This document shows positions 1-7,924 of a DNA stretch of 64,000 bases, in pieces; within the stretch, counting starts at the first letter, position 1; the number at the start of each line of letters is the position of its first letter. The DNA lies in assembly GCF_000425185.1 (NCBI RefSeq), contig NZ_AULH01000009.1:146738-210737 (forward strand). Direction: 5' to 3'. A program made the translations under genes and the position numbers. The stretch is from Pleomorphomonas koreensis DSM 23070 (lineage in GTDB: Bacteria > Pseudomonadota > Alphaproteobacteria > Rhizobiales > Pleomorphomonadaceae). The notes below the pieces were generated by a model. That model ran no database searches and was not told where the DNA came from. It saw only the letters and a program-made list of their open reading frames with translations.

Positions 1-27
1 CAACGACGAAATGATCAGGAAGGCGAG

Positions 28-276
28 ATGATATCCAATCAACCCCCTAGGTGGTGGGATCACGTGACGTTCTCGAATATTCTCGCGGTTGCCGCCATCC
101 TCACGGCAGCCGGCGGCATGATGACGACGGTGCAATCCTACGATCGGCGCATCGGCTCAGTCGAGGCGGACCTCAAGCTGAGCCAAGCCGACATGGCGCG
201 GGTTGCGGCTGATCTCGCCGCAATCCGCACCGACATCAGTTACCTCCGCGCCAGCATGGATAGAGGGCAGCGTTGA
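28..276 (+). CDS. Small phage-type membrane protein with C-terminal coiled region
   Basis: This 82-residue protein has one hydrophobic segment (about residues 14-33) followed by a charged helical stretch (about residues 38-77) in which hydrophobic residues recur at coiled-coil-like spacing. A purine-rich ribosome site (AGGAAGGCGAG) lies directly before the ATG. Proteins of this shape are common near lysis and tail genes of tailed phages and in integrated elements, but no conserved motif fixes a function. It ends 10 bases before the 3' end of the convergent resolvase gene. A role as a lysis accessory or tail-region membrane protein is inference from shape and context. Confidence 0.55.
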   Translation: MISNQPPRWWDHVTFSNILAVAAILTAAGGMMTTVQSYDRRIGSVEADLKLSQADMARVAADLAAIRTDISYLRASMDRGQR

Positions 277-286
277 TGCCGCAGGC

Positions 287-838
287 TCAGTTGTTCATCG
301 CTTCGAGGGCGCGATAGACGCTGGCTCGGCTGATCCCCATGCGCCGGGCAATCTCGCTGGGACCGATCCCCTGTTCGGCAAGGTCCTTCACCTTGCCGGC
401 GTCGATCGACGGTTTGCGGCCGGTGTAGACGCCGGCCTCCTTGGCGGCCGCGATCCCTTCGGCCTGGCGCTCGCGGCGCAGGTTGGTCTCGAATTCCGCG
501 AACACGCCGAGCATATCGAGAAATGCCTTGCCGGCGGCCGTCGAGGTGTCGACCGGCTGTTCGGTCGCCTTGAGCGAGACGCCCTTGCGCTTCAACTCGT
601 GCACGATGTCCTGAAGATCCTTCATGCTGCGGGCCAGACGGTCGATGCGGGTGACCACCAGGACGTCGCCGGCGCGCACGAACTGGAGCAGGGTCTCCAG
701 CTCCGGCCGGCCATCGCGCGACGTGCCGCTGGCCTGCTCCGAGCGGATGACCTCACAACCCGCCGCCCGCAACGCTGCGATCTGCACGGCGCAGTCCTGA
801 TCGACGGTCGAGACGCGGGCGTAGCCATAGATTGCCAT
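287..838 (-). CDS. Serine recombinase of the resolvase/invertase family
   Basis: This 183-residue small serine recombinase cuts and rejoins DNA through a covalent phosphoserine link. The N-terminal catalytic domain (about residues 1-135) starts IYGYARVSTVDQ, with the predicted nucleophile Ser10. It continues with the family blocks DVLVVTRIDRLARS and EFETNLRRERQ. The C-terminus (about residues 140-180) is a helix-turn-helix, with PSEIARRMGISRASVYRAL as its recognition part. I start at the ATG at 838 because GGAGGT lies four bases upstream and the YGYARVS motif begins there; an upstream in-frame ATG at 892 would add 18 residues that do not fit the family. It may resolve or invert element DNA, but no obvious res or inversion site was seen in the window. 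Confidence 0.9.
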   Translation of the reverse strand: MAIYGYARVSTVDQDCAVQIAALRAAGCEVIRSEQASGTSRDGRPELETLLQFVRAGDVLVVTRIDRLARSMKDLQDIVHELKRKGVSLKATEQPVDTSTAAGKAFLDMLGVFAEFETNLRRERQAEGIAAAKEAGVYTGRKPSIDAGKVKDLAEQGIGPSEIARRMGISRASVYRALEAMNN

Positions 839-928
839 GGGTGACCTCCAATGTTGTATCATTAGAGTATGCATTAAGAAACAATGTGTCAAGTCCCGCG
901 CCGCCCGTCCGGCGCGGGATATCTGAGG

Positions 929-1159
929 TCAACGCGGCCCCTCGATCACGCGGCAGCAATGATCGGCCGTATCGCGGATTGATCGGATGAGCTGGACCGT
1001 CAAGTTGTCCTGGCGGGAGCCGCCGCTCTCGATCGAGCGGAGCAGGAGCTTGGCCGCCTGGCTGATGCGCTGGTTCTCGATGTAGAGCGTTTCGCCGAGA
1101 TCGATGATTTCGGCGAGCGTTCTTCCCATTGCAGCCGCGCAGATTTCTTGCGTGTTCAT
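929..1159 (-). CDS. Short protein of unknown function, coupled to the antirepressor gene
   Basis: This 76-residue protein is mostly helical, with no signal peptide or membrane segment. Its start codon overlaps the stop codon of the upstream antirepressor gene in an ATGA arrangement, so the two are probably translationally coupled. It has two adjacent cysteines (TADHCCRVIEG) near the end. I do not recognise a family. Coupling to an antirepressor suggests a phage regulatory accessory role, which is inference only. Confidence 0.55.
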   Translation of the reverse strand: MNTQEICAAAMGRTLAEIIDLGETLYIENQRISQAAKLLLRSIESGGSRQDNLTVQLIRSIRDTADHCCRVIEGPR

Positions 1160-2178
1160 GGATACACCTCGTTTACAAACGAGGCAGTTGTGGACGGCGA
1201 TTGGTTGCTATCCGGCGAGCACGCAACCTCCTTTAGCGCAAGGTCTAGTTGGTCCGGCGGCACGACGGTGCCCCGGCCGTTGTAGCCGATGGCGGCAATG
1301 CGGGCGGTGCCGGCGGCAGCGCCGGGCAGGTCGCGCAGCCTGAGGGCGGCGTCGGTTTCGCGGGCGGTGCCGGCGAAGGCGTGCGTGATGGCCGGCGCCC
1401 GATTGGCGACGAACAGGGCACCTTCCGGCACGGCACGGCCGGCAAGGCGCCAGACGAGCTTCAGGCCAAGCGGCTCGACCAGATCGGAGCGCTTCAATTC
1501 GACGGCGCGGGCGATCTGGTCGCCGATGATGACGCCGTCCCTGTCCGGTGCCGAGAGAAGATCGACGAGGATCGCGAAGGCTTCCTCCTCAATGAGCGGC
1601 GACACCGAGGCGAGCGGCATGCGCATGTCGCCGGCGGCCGGCATGTCCAGCTCGCGCCAGACGCGGGCGGCGAAGGCGCGGCCCATCAGGATACGGGCCT
1701 CGCGGACGGCGGCCGTCTTGGCGGTCAGTTCGGCAACGTGGTCGCCGGAGGCACGCCGGGCCGGCAACTCGTCGGCGGGATCGGCTTCGTCTTGCCGGCC
1801 GGGCAGGGTGTAGGTGCCGGTGCGGCGGAGGGCGGGAAGGACGTCGTGCGCCAGCCAGCGCTTGAAGCGCTCGGCTTCCGGCTTGCGGGATGTGAAGATG
1901 AGGCGGAAGACGCCGGCCTCGGAGACAATGGTGGCATAGCCTCGACCACCACGAGAAGGGTCGCTATTGCCGACCCTTTCGGTGGGGAATGGGTCGGCAA
2001 TAGCGACCCCATCCTGTCGTTCGTCGTCATCCAGGCGGCAAAGCGCGTCGCTTTCATTCTTGATTTCGAGCACTCGGCACACGTCGCGGCCGACGAACCA
2101 CGGTTCACCGTCGATCATGATGGTGCGCACGAGCTTGTCTTCAAAAGCGAGCGCGACGATTTTGGGTTGGTCACCCAT
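1156..2178 (-). CDS. BRO-family phage antirepressor
   Basis: The protein has 340 residues. The N-terminal Bro-N DNA-binding domain (about residues 5-125) is recognised from FVGRDVCRVLEIKNESDAL, the downstream VSEAGVFRLIFTSRKPEAERF and the closing WLAHDVLPALRRTG. The C-terminal half (about residues 150-330) is a separate domain that I do not recognise, rich in helices. Proteins of this type relieve repressor control in prophages. The ribosome site AGAGGA sits seven bases before the ATG. The Bro-N domain is unusual: between DDERQDG and ATIVSEAG there are about ten more residues than I would expect for the family, and this stretch is encoded by a perfect 19-bp inverted repeat. Whether the protein is still functional cannot be judged by eye. 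Confidence 0.85.
   Translation of the reverse strand: MGDQPKIVALAFEDKLVRTIMIDGEPWFVGRDVCRVLEIKNESDALCRLDDDERQDGVAIADPFPTERVGNSDPSRGGRGYATIVSEAGVFRLIFTSRKPEAERFKRWLAHDVLPALRRTGTYTLPGRQDEADPADELPARRASGDHVAELTAKTAAVREARILMGRAFAARVWRELDMPAAGDMRMPLASVSPLIEEEAFAILVDLLSAPDRDGVIIGDQIARAVELKRSDLVEPLGLKLVWRLAGRAVPEGALFVANRAPAITHAFAGTARETDAALRLRDLPGAAAGTARIAAIGYNGRGTVVPPDQLDLALKEVACSPDSNQSPSTTASFVNEVYP
1958..2009. repeat. Perfect 19-bp inverted repeat inside the antirepressor coding sequence
   Basis: The left arm GGGTCGCTATTGCCGACCC (1958-1976) and right arm GGGTCGGCAATAGCGACCC (1991-2009) are exact reverse complements separated by 14 bases. On the coding (minus) strand the two arms encode VAIADP and VGNSDP in the Bro-N domain, and the reading frame stays open. 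It looks like an inverted duplication or a small palindromic element accommodated in frame. In the mRNA it could form a 19-bp hairpin. Confidence 0.9.
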
Positions 2179-2477
2179 TGCGGCATCCTCTGGCTAGGAG
2201 CCCGAAGGCTCCGGGAGCTGAAACACATCGCCAGAGGTCGACGTGCCATGCGCCTTTAGGCCGAAGCCCTGGACATGCGCGCATGGCTCCCGGAAGCATC
2301 GCAGAGGATATCAGGATGCGCCGTTCGCGGAGGCGTTGCCGCCCCTGGTGATATGGTTCCGCCTCGGGTTTCAGACCTTGGCCGAACGATCAGACGGTGC
2401 ACCCGAAGGAATCGCTTGTCAAGCGGGGAGAGAAGGATGAATCATGCAATTTTAGGTGGGTCTGGTGGGGTGACGCA

Positions 2478-3140
2478 ATGGCGACGGATTGGGACGCTGC
2501 ATGGCGGGAGCTTGAAGCGCAAAGAAGTTCTCTTCCTCCCGCTGAATACAATAACACGGTATTGTGGGGTATGAGATTAGATTACATTAACAATACAGTA
2601 AATAATGGCAGTATATTAACGTTGTTGCTAATGATAGCTCTTACTTGTTCTTTCGTGAATAGAGGGATGAGACTTGTAATTTTCATACTCCTCGCTTTAA
2701 TTTTGTCAATTTATGTGGCGACAATTGACGGGTACCATGCAAATATAGAGAGAATATTACTTGGAATTGCCGTTTATTTCCCCTTCATGATTGCCATTGG
2801 AGAACTTGGATCGTGTGCGAAAGCTCGAATTACGACTCAAGCTACACCAGTCATGGACGGAACGCCTAGATGGAGACGGCGCGCATTTCTTGCTGGGTTG
2901 AGAAAGAGCCAATCGATCACTATCCCGCTCGGCCTCGCGTTTATGATCATGTGGCCGGTCACATACATCATATCAGTCGTCGACACCTGGCACGGTCGCG
3001 CTTCGCCTTTCATCAAAATCCTGCTCAGCCTGACGGTCGATGTCTTCCTCGCTGCGATCTGGCCCATTACATGGATGCTCTGGCTGATCACCTATTTTTC
3101 CAGCCACCGCGGACCGATTCGGACAGTGCTTGGTTTCTAG
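2478..3140 (+). CDS. AT-rich orphan membrane protein
   Basis: The protein has 220 residues when started at MATDWDAAW, where GGTGGGG precedes the ATG by seven bases; upstream in-frame ATGs give a less convincing N-terminus. It has about five or six predicted membrane segments: two close together (about residues 27-65), one around 78-100, and two or three between 135 and 205. The short cytoplasmic tail ends in GPIRTVLGF. The first half of the gene is strikingly AT-rich (TTA, ATA and AAT codons) compared with the rest of the window, a sign of recent acquisition. I do not recognise a family. It sits alone on the plus strand at the right edge of the island, a typical position for cargo, phage-exclusion or immunity genes, but that is speculation. 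Confidence 0.6.
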   Translation: MATDWDAAWRELEAQRSSLPPAEYNNTVLWGMRLDYINNTVNNGSILTLLLMIALTCSFVNRGMRLVIFILLALILSIYVATIDGYHANIERILLGIAVYFPFMIAIGELGSCAKARITTQATPVMDGTPRWRRRAFLAGLRKSQSITIPLGLAFMIMWPVTYIISVVDTWHGRASPFIKILLSLTVDVFLAAIWPITWMLWLITYFSSHRGPIRTVLGF

Positions 3141-3434
3141 GTCCTTGGTGCCGGCAAAGCCAAAGGTGAGAAAACCGACAACGAAAACCGTTTTAGTTCA
3201 TAGTGAGATTTTCATTTCTCACTTTGGACTAATGTGTTGATAATATTCAATTATAGTAGCCCCTCCGTGGCCTCCAGTCTTCAAAAATGATATTGATTCC
3301 GTTGGGACTTTCGCCGCTCGTTCCGGCGTCGCCATTCCCATGCTCCGCAAAGCTGCGTAGAGGCCCTTGTCTCGGGGAAGGGCGGCGGCTATTGGAGAGA
3401 CCAGCATGGGCTTCCGGCAGGGGACTTCTGATCC
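3141..3434. other. Gene-free, AT-rich transition from island to chromosome
   Basis: About 290 bases without a credible gene. The first half is AT-rich and holds a 7-bp hairpin (AGTGAGA at 3202-3208 and TCTCACT at 3217-3223) that could weakly terminate the membrane protein gene. From about 3285 the composition becomes typical of the chromosome and the stretch serves as the upstream region of the methyltransferase gene. No integrase attachment repeat was found. Confidence 0.4.
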
Positions 3435-4091
3435 ATGATCGATTTTCCGGAGTTGCGCACCAAGATGGTCGACGGCCAGGTTCGGCCGAACGACGTCACC
3501 GATCTCCGCATCATCGACGCGATGGGGGACGTAGCGCGCGAGGACTTCGCGCCGGACGGCCAGAAGCCGCTCGCCTATCTCGATCGCGACCTGCCGCTCG
3601 GTGACGGCCGGACGCCGCGCGTGCTGATCCAGCCGATGATTCTCGCCCGCCTGTTGCAACACGCGGGCATCGGGCCGGCCGACAAGGCGCTCGAGATCGG
3701 CAGCGCCTCGGGCTACGGCGCCGCCGTGCTGTCCCGCCTCGCCGGCTCGGTGGTGGCGCTGGAGGAGGATGCGGCGCTGGCCGCCGTTGCCCGGCGACAG
3801 CTCGCCGGCCTCGCCAACGTGGCGGTGGTGGAAGCGCCGCTGGCTGGCGGCGTGCCGAATGCCGCGCCCTTCGATGTCATCCTATTCAACGGCGCCGTCG
3901 CCGTGTTCCCCGAGGCGATCGCCGGCCAGCTCGCCAAGGGCGGCCGGCTGCTGCTCGTCGAGGGCGAGGGCAATGCCGCCCGGGCCAAGCTCTACACGCG
4001 GAGCGAGGCGGGGGTTTCCGGCCGCGTGCTATTCAACGCCTCGCTGCCGCTGCTGCCGGGATTCCGCCCGGCCGAGGCTTTTGCCTTCTAG
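3435..4091 (+). CDS. pcm: Protein-L-isoaspartate O-methyltransferase family protein
   Basis: This 218-residue class I methyltransferase is close to the usual Pcm length. The SAM-binding motif I is ALEIGSASGYG (residues 85-95), with the acidic motif II at VVALEED and motif III near FDVILFNGAV. The N-terminal RPNDVTDLRIIDAMGDVAREDF and the YLDRDLPLGDG segment match the Pcm-like branch of rhizobia. The family repairs isoaspartyl residues in damaged proteins, but this branch is diverged in motif I and its real substrate may differ. It lies upstream of tolC in the same direction with 276 bases between, so tolC probably has its own promoter. Confidence 0.8.
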   Translation: MIDFPELRTKMVDGQVRPNDVTDLRIIDAMGDVAREDFAPDGQKPLAYLDRDLPLGDGRTPRVLIQPMILARLLQHAGIGPADKALEIGSASGYGAAVLSRLAGSVVALEEDAALAAVARRQLAGLANVAVVEAPLAGGVPNAAPFDVILFNGAVAVFPEAIAGQLAKGGRLLLVEGEGNAARAKLYTRSEAGVSGRVLFNASLPLLPGFRPAEAFAF

Positions 4092-4270
4092 TCTTTCCTT
4101 TGGTGGTACGATTCGCGTGACCGTGTTCCGCCGTCCGCCAGCGTAAAGCGGCGCGGATGGTCTTGTTGGGGCACTGTGATTTCTGTGCACTGATTTGACT
4201 GAATTCGTCGCCGCGCCGCCGGCCGCGCTTCCGTTCGTCCGCTCATGGGCTATAGTCCAGCGCCGAACGA

Positions 4271-4285
4271 TTAACCGTTTGTTGA
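4271..4285 (+). promoter_or_regulatory. CtrA-like half-site pair upstream of tolC
   Basis: TTAA-CCGTTTG-TTGA lies 83 bases before the tolC start. It matches the alphaproteobacterial CtrA pattern TTAA-N7-TTAA with one mismatch, as does one of the sites before ccrM in this window. A single near-match can occur by chance, so this is a weak candidate. Confidence 0.3.
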
Positions 4286-4367
4286 TGAATGTGGCGATCG
4301 GCCGGCCTTCTCACCGGGGCGTGAGAAGATTTGGCGCCGGCCGCCGGCTCTGTCGCGTCGGTGGGCG

Positions 4368-5795
4368 ATGAAAATGAGGTGTGTCGTGGCGTTCCGTCCC
4401 TCCCTGTACCTGTCGGCCGCGTTCTGTCTCGCCGTCGTCCTGTCGGGCGCTGCCTCGGCAGAATCGCTGACGGAGGCGATGTCCTCCGCCTACGCCAATA
4501 ATCCGGAACTCAACGCCCAGAGAGCGGGAACGCGCGCCGCCGACGAATACGTGCCGCAGGCGCTGGCCCAGGGCCGGCCGACCATCACCGGCAACCTGGC
4601 GGCCGGGTTCTCCGCCAATAACACTCGCGCCCGGATCTACCCCACCGGGATGTGGCAGGATAACTACACCAACACCGGCTCCGTTCAGGCCGACATCAAG
4701 ATCATCCAGCCGATCTATGCCGGCGGCCGCATCGAGAACGGCGTCAACAGGGCGGAATCCGCCGTCAAGGCAGCGCGCGAGCAGTTGCGCTCCAAGGAGC
4801 AGGCAACGCTGCTCGACACCGCTTCCGCCTACATGAGCGTCATCCTGTCGGGCCAGGTGCTGGACCTCCGGCAGTCGAACGTCGCCTTCCTTCAGGAGCA
4901 GGTGCGGGCGGCCAACGACCGCTTCTCGGTGGGCGAGGGCACCCGCACCGACGTGTCGCAGGCTCAGGCGGCGCTGGCCGCGGCCACGTCGTCGGTCAGC
5001 GTGGCGCAGGCCGACCTGCTCACCGCCCGCGCCAACTACGTCAAGGTGGTCGGTCACGAGCCGAAGGGCCTCCGCAACCCCGGTCCCATTTCCAAGCTGC
5101 TGCCAGCCAAGATGACGGCGGCGGTCGATGCCTCGCGCACCGAGCATCCGGCCATCCGCGCGGCGATCTATAATGCCGACACCGCCTCCTACAACGTGGC
5201 GATTCAGGAAGGCGCGCTGCTGCCGACCTTCGGCCTGCAGGGATCGATCGGCAGCACGCTCGCCGGATCGTCCACCGACGCAACCGGTGCCGACCGCGTC
5301 CGCTCGCTCGACGCGTCGGTCGCCGCCGTGCTGTCCATTCCGATCTACCAGGGCGGCGGCGAGTATGCCTCCGTTCGGCAGGCCAAGGAGGAGCTTGGTC
5401 AGGCCAAGCTGCAGATCGACGCGGCCCGCATGTCGGTGGACGCGGCGCTGGCCCAGGCCTGGAGCACGCTCGAATCGGCCAAGGCGCAGATCGTCGCCGC
5501 TCAGGCGTCGGTGACGGCCAGCCGGCTGGCGCTGGAAGGCGTCGTTGAGGAGCAGAAGGTCGGCCAGCGGACGACGCTCGACGTCCTCAACGCCCAGAGC
5601 ACGCTGATCAATGCCCGACTGTCGGAGGTGGGCGCCGAGGCGCAGCTCGTTGTGGCGAGCTACGCCGTGGTCGCCGCCATGGGCCGTCTCGATCGCGAGC
5701 GCCTTGGTCTGAGCGTGCCCGCTTACCGGCCCGAGCACCACTACCAGCAGGTCCGCGACAAGTGGATCGGCCTGCGCACGCCGGACGGCCGCTGA
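4368..5795 (+). CDS. tolC: TolC family outer membrane efflux protein
   Basis: This 475-residue protein is the outer-membrane channel of type I secretion and multidrug efflux systems. An N-terminal signal peptide ends in GAASA-ES (cleavage about residue 31). Two homologous repeats follow, as in all TolC proteins: the first begins SLTEAMSSAYANNPELNAQRA and the second includes the region around HPAIRAAIYNADTASYNVAIQEGALLPTFG. Alternating coiled-coil blocks (SAVKAAREQLRSKEQ, AWSTLESAKAQIVAAQ) and the conserved VGQRTTLDVLNAQ segment support the assignment. The start has a weak ribosome site, and a second in-frame ATG lies two codons downstream. No inner-membrane partner genes are adjacent, which is usual for tolC. 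Confidence 0.93.
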   Translation: MKMRCVVAFRPSLYLSAAFCLAVVLSGAASAESLTEAMSSAYANNPELNAQRAGTRAADEYVPQALAQGRPTITGNLAAGFSANNTRARIYPTGMWQDNYTNTGSVQADIKIIQPIYAGGRIENGVNRAESAVKAAREQLRSKEQATLLDTASAYMSVILSGQVLDLRQSNVAFLQEQVRAANDRFSVGEGTRTDVSQAQAALAAATSSVSVAQADLLTARANYVKVVGHEPKGLRNPGPISKLLPAKMTAAVDASRTEHPAIRAAIYNADTASYNVAIQEGALLPTFGLQGSIGSTLAGSSTDATGADRVRSLDASVAAVLSIPIYQGGGEYASVRQAKEELGQAKLQIDAARMSVDAALAQAWSTLESAKAQIVAAQASVTASRLALEGVVEEQKVGQRTTLDVLNAQSTLINARLSEVGAEAQLVVASYAVVAAMGRLDRERLGLSVPAYRPEHHYQQVRDKWIGLRTPDGR

Positions 5796-6118
5796 TCGCT
5801 GAAGCATCGGGCCGAGAAGCGCCTGTACTTCTCGGAAGATTTCGATCTTTGACCAAGATGGGGGAGCGGCGGGCCGGGTTTCTCCGGGCATTCGACGCCC
5901 CATGCGGCCGGGCGCCGGGGATAACTGCCGGATTTCCGGCCGCGACCGTTTTCAGCCGCGTTAACTAATCTATACTTTGGAAGTCGAATCAGGCCCGTCG
6001 TCCGGCCGCTGGGGACTGTTCCGCCGGGCCGTGCGCCCCGGATCCGCTGCCGGCCGTCGTGCGGCAGCGGGCCTCGATCGGAGTAGAGAGGCGGGGCGAC
6101 CCGCCCGGAGTGAGACCA
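5796..6118. repeat. Gap after tolC with a palindromic repeat copy
   Basis: GCATCGGG at about 5805 is followed by the inverted pair CCGAGAAG (5812-5819) and CTTCTCGG (5828-5835) with an 8-base loop. The same architecture, GCATCGG then CCGAAAAG-N8-CTTTTCGG, recurs at 13117 and 19314, so this is one copy of a dispersed element; here the outer right arm is decayed. It may also act as a terminator for tolC. The rest of the gap is the upstream region of popZ, including a TTAACTAATCTATACT stretch near 5960 and one GANTC site (GAATC) near 5988. Confidence 0.6.
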
Positions 6119-6796
6119 ATGGCCAAGGCAGCAGCGTCCGCCGAACCTTCAATGGAAGAAATCCTGGCTTCCATCCGGCGGATCATTGCCGACGAACCCG
6201 AAGGCAAGGAGGCGGCGCCGAAGGCTGCTCCGGCCAAGGCGGCTGCCAAACCGGAGGTCGAAACCATGGCCGAGCCGGCCCCCGACGACGAGCATATTTC
6301 CGAAGAAGACCTCGACAAGCTGTTCGCCCAGTCGGGTGATGACGACGAGGCCGAACCGGAGATCGACGTCGACGATGCCGACGACGAGCCGGAAGTGCTT
6401 GATCTCGCGGATGTTGCCACCGTCGATGACGCAGAGACGCTGGAACTGGTGGAGGGTCTGAAGGAGGACGAGGCCGAGGTGGCCTTCGCCGAGCCGGCGC
6501 CCGAACCGGTGCGCAAGCCCGAGCCGCCCAGGGCCGAGGCGCCGCGCGCCCGTCCGGCGCCGGAGCGGGAGGTCGAGCCCGAGGAGCCGCTGGTATCGGC
6601 GGCTGCCACCGCCAGCGTGCAGTCCGCCTTCGGCCAGTTGAGCCATACGGTGCTGGCCGCCAACGCCCGCACGCTCGACGACCTCGTCAAGGAAATGCTG
6701 CGGCCGATGCTGCGCGCCTGGCTCGACGAGAACCTGCCGGTGATCGTCGAACGGCTGGTGCGCGCCGAGATCGAGCGCGTGTCGCGCGGACGCTGA
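6119..6796 (+). CDS. popZ: PopZ-family (DUF2497) polar organising protein
   Basis: The protein has 225 residues in the typical PopZ layout. There is a short conserved N-terminal helix ([17 protein letters not shown], about residues 10-26) and a long acidic, proline- and alanine-rich disordered middle (about 28-160). A conserved C-terminal helical oligomerisation region holds [18 protein letters not shown] and [18 protein letters not shown]. PopZ forms a polar matrix that anchors the chromosome origin and recruits cell-cycle regulators in alphaproteobacteria. I start at the ATG at 6119 because the conserved N-terminus begins there; the frame opens 20 codons earlier without conservation. valS lies downstream, an arrangement I recall for this family in other alphaproteobacteria. 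Confidence 0.85.
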   Translation: MAKAAASAEPSMEEILASIRRIIADEPEGKEAAPKAAPAKAAAKPEVETMAEPAPDDEHISEEDLDKLFAQSGDDDEAEPEIDVDDADDEPEVLDLADVATVDDAETLELVEGLKEDEAEVAFAEPAPEPVRKPEPPRAEAPRARPAPEREVEPEEPLVSAAATASVQSAFGQLSHTVLAANARTLDDLVKEMLRPMLRAWLDENLPVIVERLVRAEIERVSRGR

Positions 6797-6801
6797 GCGG
6801 C

Positions 6802-7134
6802 GTGCGGTCGATCCTCCTTCAGCTTGTTGCCGCTGTCTTGGAAATCGCCGGCTGCTTCGCTTTCTGGGCATGGCTCAGGCTTGGCCGGTCCATGTTGTGG
6901 ACGCTGCCGGGCATTGTGTCGCTGATCCTGTTCGCGCTGGTGCTGACGCGTATCGACAGCGCCGCGGCCGGTCGCGTCTTCGCGGCCTATGGCGGCGTCT
7001 ACATCGCCGCCTCGCTCGTCTGGCTGTGGGCGGTGGAGCGGCAGGCGCCCGACCGTTGGGACCTGACGGGCGTCGCCGTCTGTCTGATCGGCGCGGCGAT
7101 CATCCTGCTGGGGCCGCGCGCCGCGGCCGGCTGA
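6802..7134 (+). CDS. YnfA/UPF0060 family small membrane protein
   Basis: This 110-residue protein has four predicted membrane helices: about residues 4-24, 30-48, 58-78 and 86-106. The family blocks [17 protein letters not shown] and [14 protein letters not shown] are present, as is the usual short glycine-ending tail. The family resembles small multidrug resistance transporters in size and topology, but its substrate is not established. The start is a GTG five bases after the popZ stop codon, so the two are likely co-transcribed. It converges with the next gene. Confidence 0.8.
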   Translation: MRSILLQLVAAVLEIAGCFAFWAWLRLGRSMLWTLPGIVSLILFALVLTRIDSAAAGRVFAAYGGVYIAASLVWLWAVERQAPDRWDLTGVAVCLIGAAIILLGPRAAAG

Positions 7135-7149
7135 GCTGTTTCCACTCTC

Positions 7150-7824
7150 TCAGGCCGCGACGCCGGCCGCCGACGCCAAGGCGGTGCTGTTGGCGACGGA
7201 GGCGTAGAGGTTGCTCACCGTCTGCGACAGGCTGGTGCTGCCGGCGGCGCCGCTGCCGAGGCTGTAGGGCAGGTTCGACTGTGGCGCGTCCGGCGCCGGG
7301 GCCGATTGTCCCTCGCCGCCGGTGGTGGTGACGCTGGTCGAGCCGTCGGAATAGCTGACGGTGATGGTGGTGCTGCCGTCGGGATTGTCGAGATAGGTGG
7401 TGCTGATCACCTCCTTGCTCTCGCCGGCACCCGAGGCGCCGGAAGTGCCGCCCGACAACGACGCCTCGTCGGTCGAGGCCGTGCTGTCGGTCGAGGCGCT
7501 GTCGCTGGCGGTCGTCGCGGTTGCCTCGGTGCTGGAAGAGTCCGATTCCCCGGTCGATTCCGGCGGCGGCGGGGGAGGCGGCATCGTGGCCGCGCCGGTG
7601 CCGCCCATCTCTTCCTGAAGCGACAGGAGCGCCGTCTGCATGTCGCCGTCGAGAGCGGCAAAGCCGCTGCCGGACGACAGCGCGTTGCTGCCCATCGAGC
7701 CGGTCGTCTCGCTGCCGGGCTCCGGCGCCGCGAAGGCCGACGTGGCCGATGTCTCTTTGCTCGAAGTGCCGAACAGCGTGGCAAGGCTGCTGGTATTGCT
7801 GGTCAGGGCGGAAATCGACGACAT
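7150..7824 (-). CDS. Low-complexity Ser/Thr-rich protein of unknown function
   Basis: This 224-residue protein is dominated by serine, threonine, alanine and glycine. A run of seven prolines follows EEMGGTGAATM near residue 80. A possible small beta-rich region (VISTTYLDNPDGSTTITVSYSDGST) is the only part with ordered character, and the C-terminal ~25 residues look helical. The ATG at 7824 has a strong GGAGG site; an upstream ATG would add 18 residues and lose it. There is no clear signal peptide. Composition suggests a disordered, perhaps surface or flagellar-associated protein, but I recognise no family. It ends 16 bases from the convergent YnfA-like gene. Confidence 0.65.
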   Translation of the reverse strand: MSSISALTSNTSSLATLFGTSSKETSATSAFAAPEPGSETTGSMGSNALSSGSGFAALDGDMQTALLSLQEEMGGTGAATMPPPPPPPESTGESDSSSTEATATTASDSASTDSTASTDEASLSGGTSGASGAGESKEVISTTYLDNPDGSTTITVSYSDGSTSVTTTGGEGQSAPAPDAPQSNLPYSLGSGAAGSTSLSQTVSNLYASVANSTALASAAGVAA

Positions 7825-7924
7825 CGCTGCCTCCGGGGAAAGCTCCCTCTGCAGCTTTAAACGCGTCACCCGCCCCAACCAGGCGCGGAAATCCGCAAGA
7901 AATGTTGTTAACGGAAGATGGCGG

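Larger units (their letters stand above)
1..3285. mobile_element. Right end of a prophage or integrated island (left end outside window)
   Basis: Five genes here have a mobile or phage character or no chromosomal role I can name: a small membrane protein, a serine resolvase, a short unknown protein, a BRO-family antirepressor and an AT-rich membrane protein. From about 2440 to 3280 the base composition drops clearly below that of the surrounding DNA, and it returns to high GC just before the methyltransferase gene at 3435. I put the right edge at roughly 3140-3290 from composition only. No attachment-site repeat or tRNA was found at this edge, so the exact boundary and the insertion mechanism are unknown. 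Confidence 0.5.

Noticed and set aside
2197..2212. GGAGCC-CGAA-GGCTCC hairpin upstream of the antirepressor considered as an operator
   Set aside because: A 6-bp GC stem is expected by chance in this composition and nothing else supports it.
4311..5903. 530-codon minus-strand open frame over tolC
   Set aside because: Antisense shadow of a clear TolC protein.
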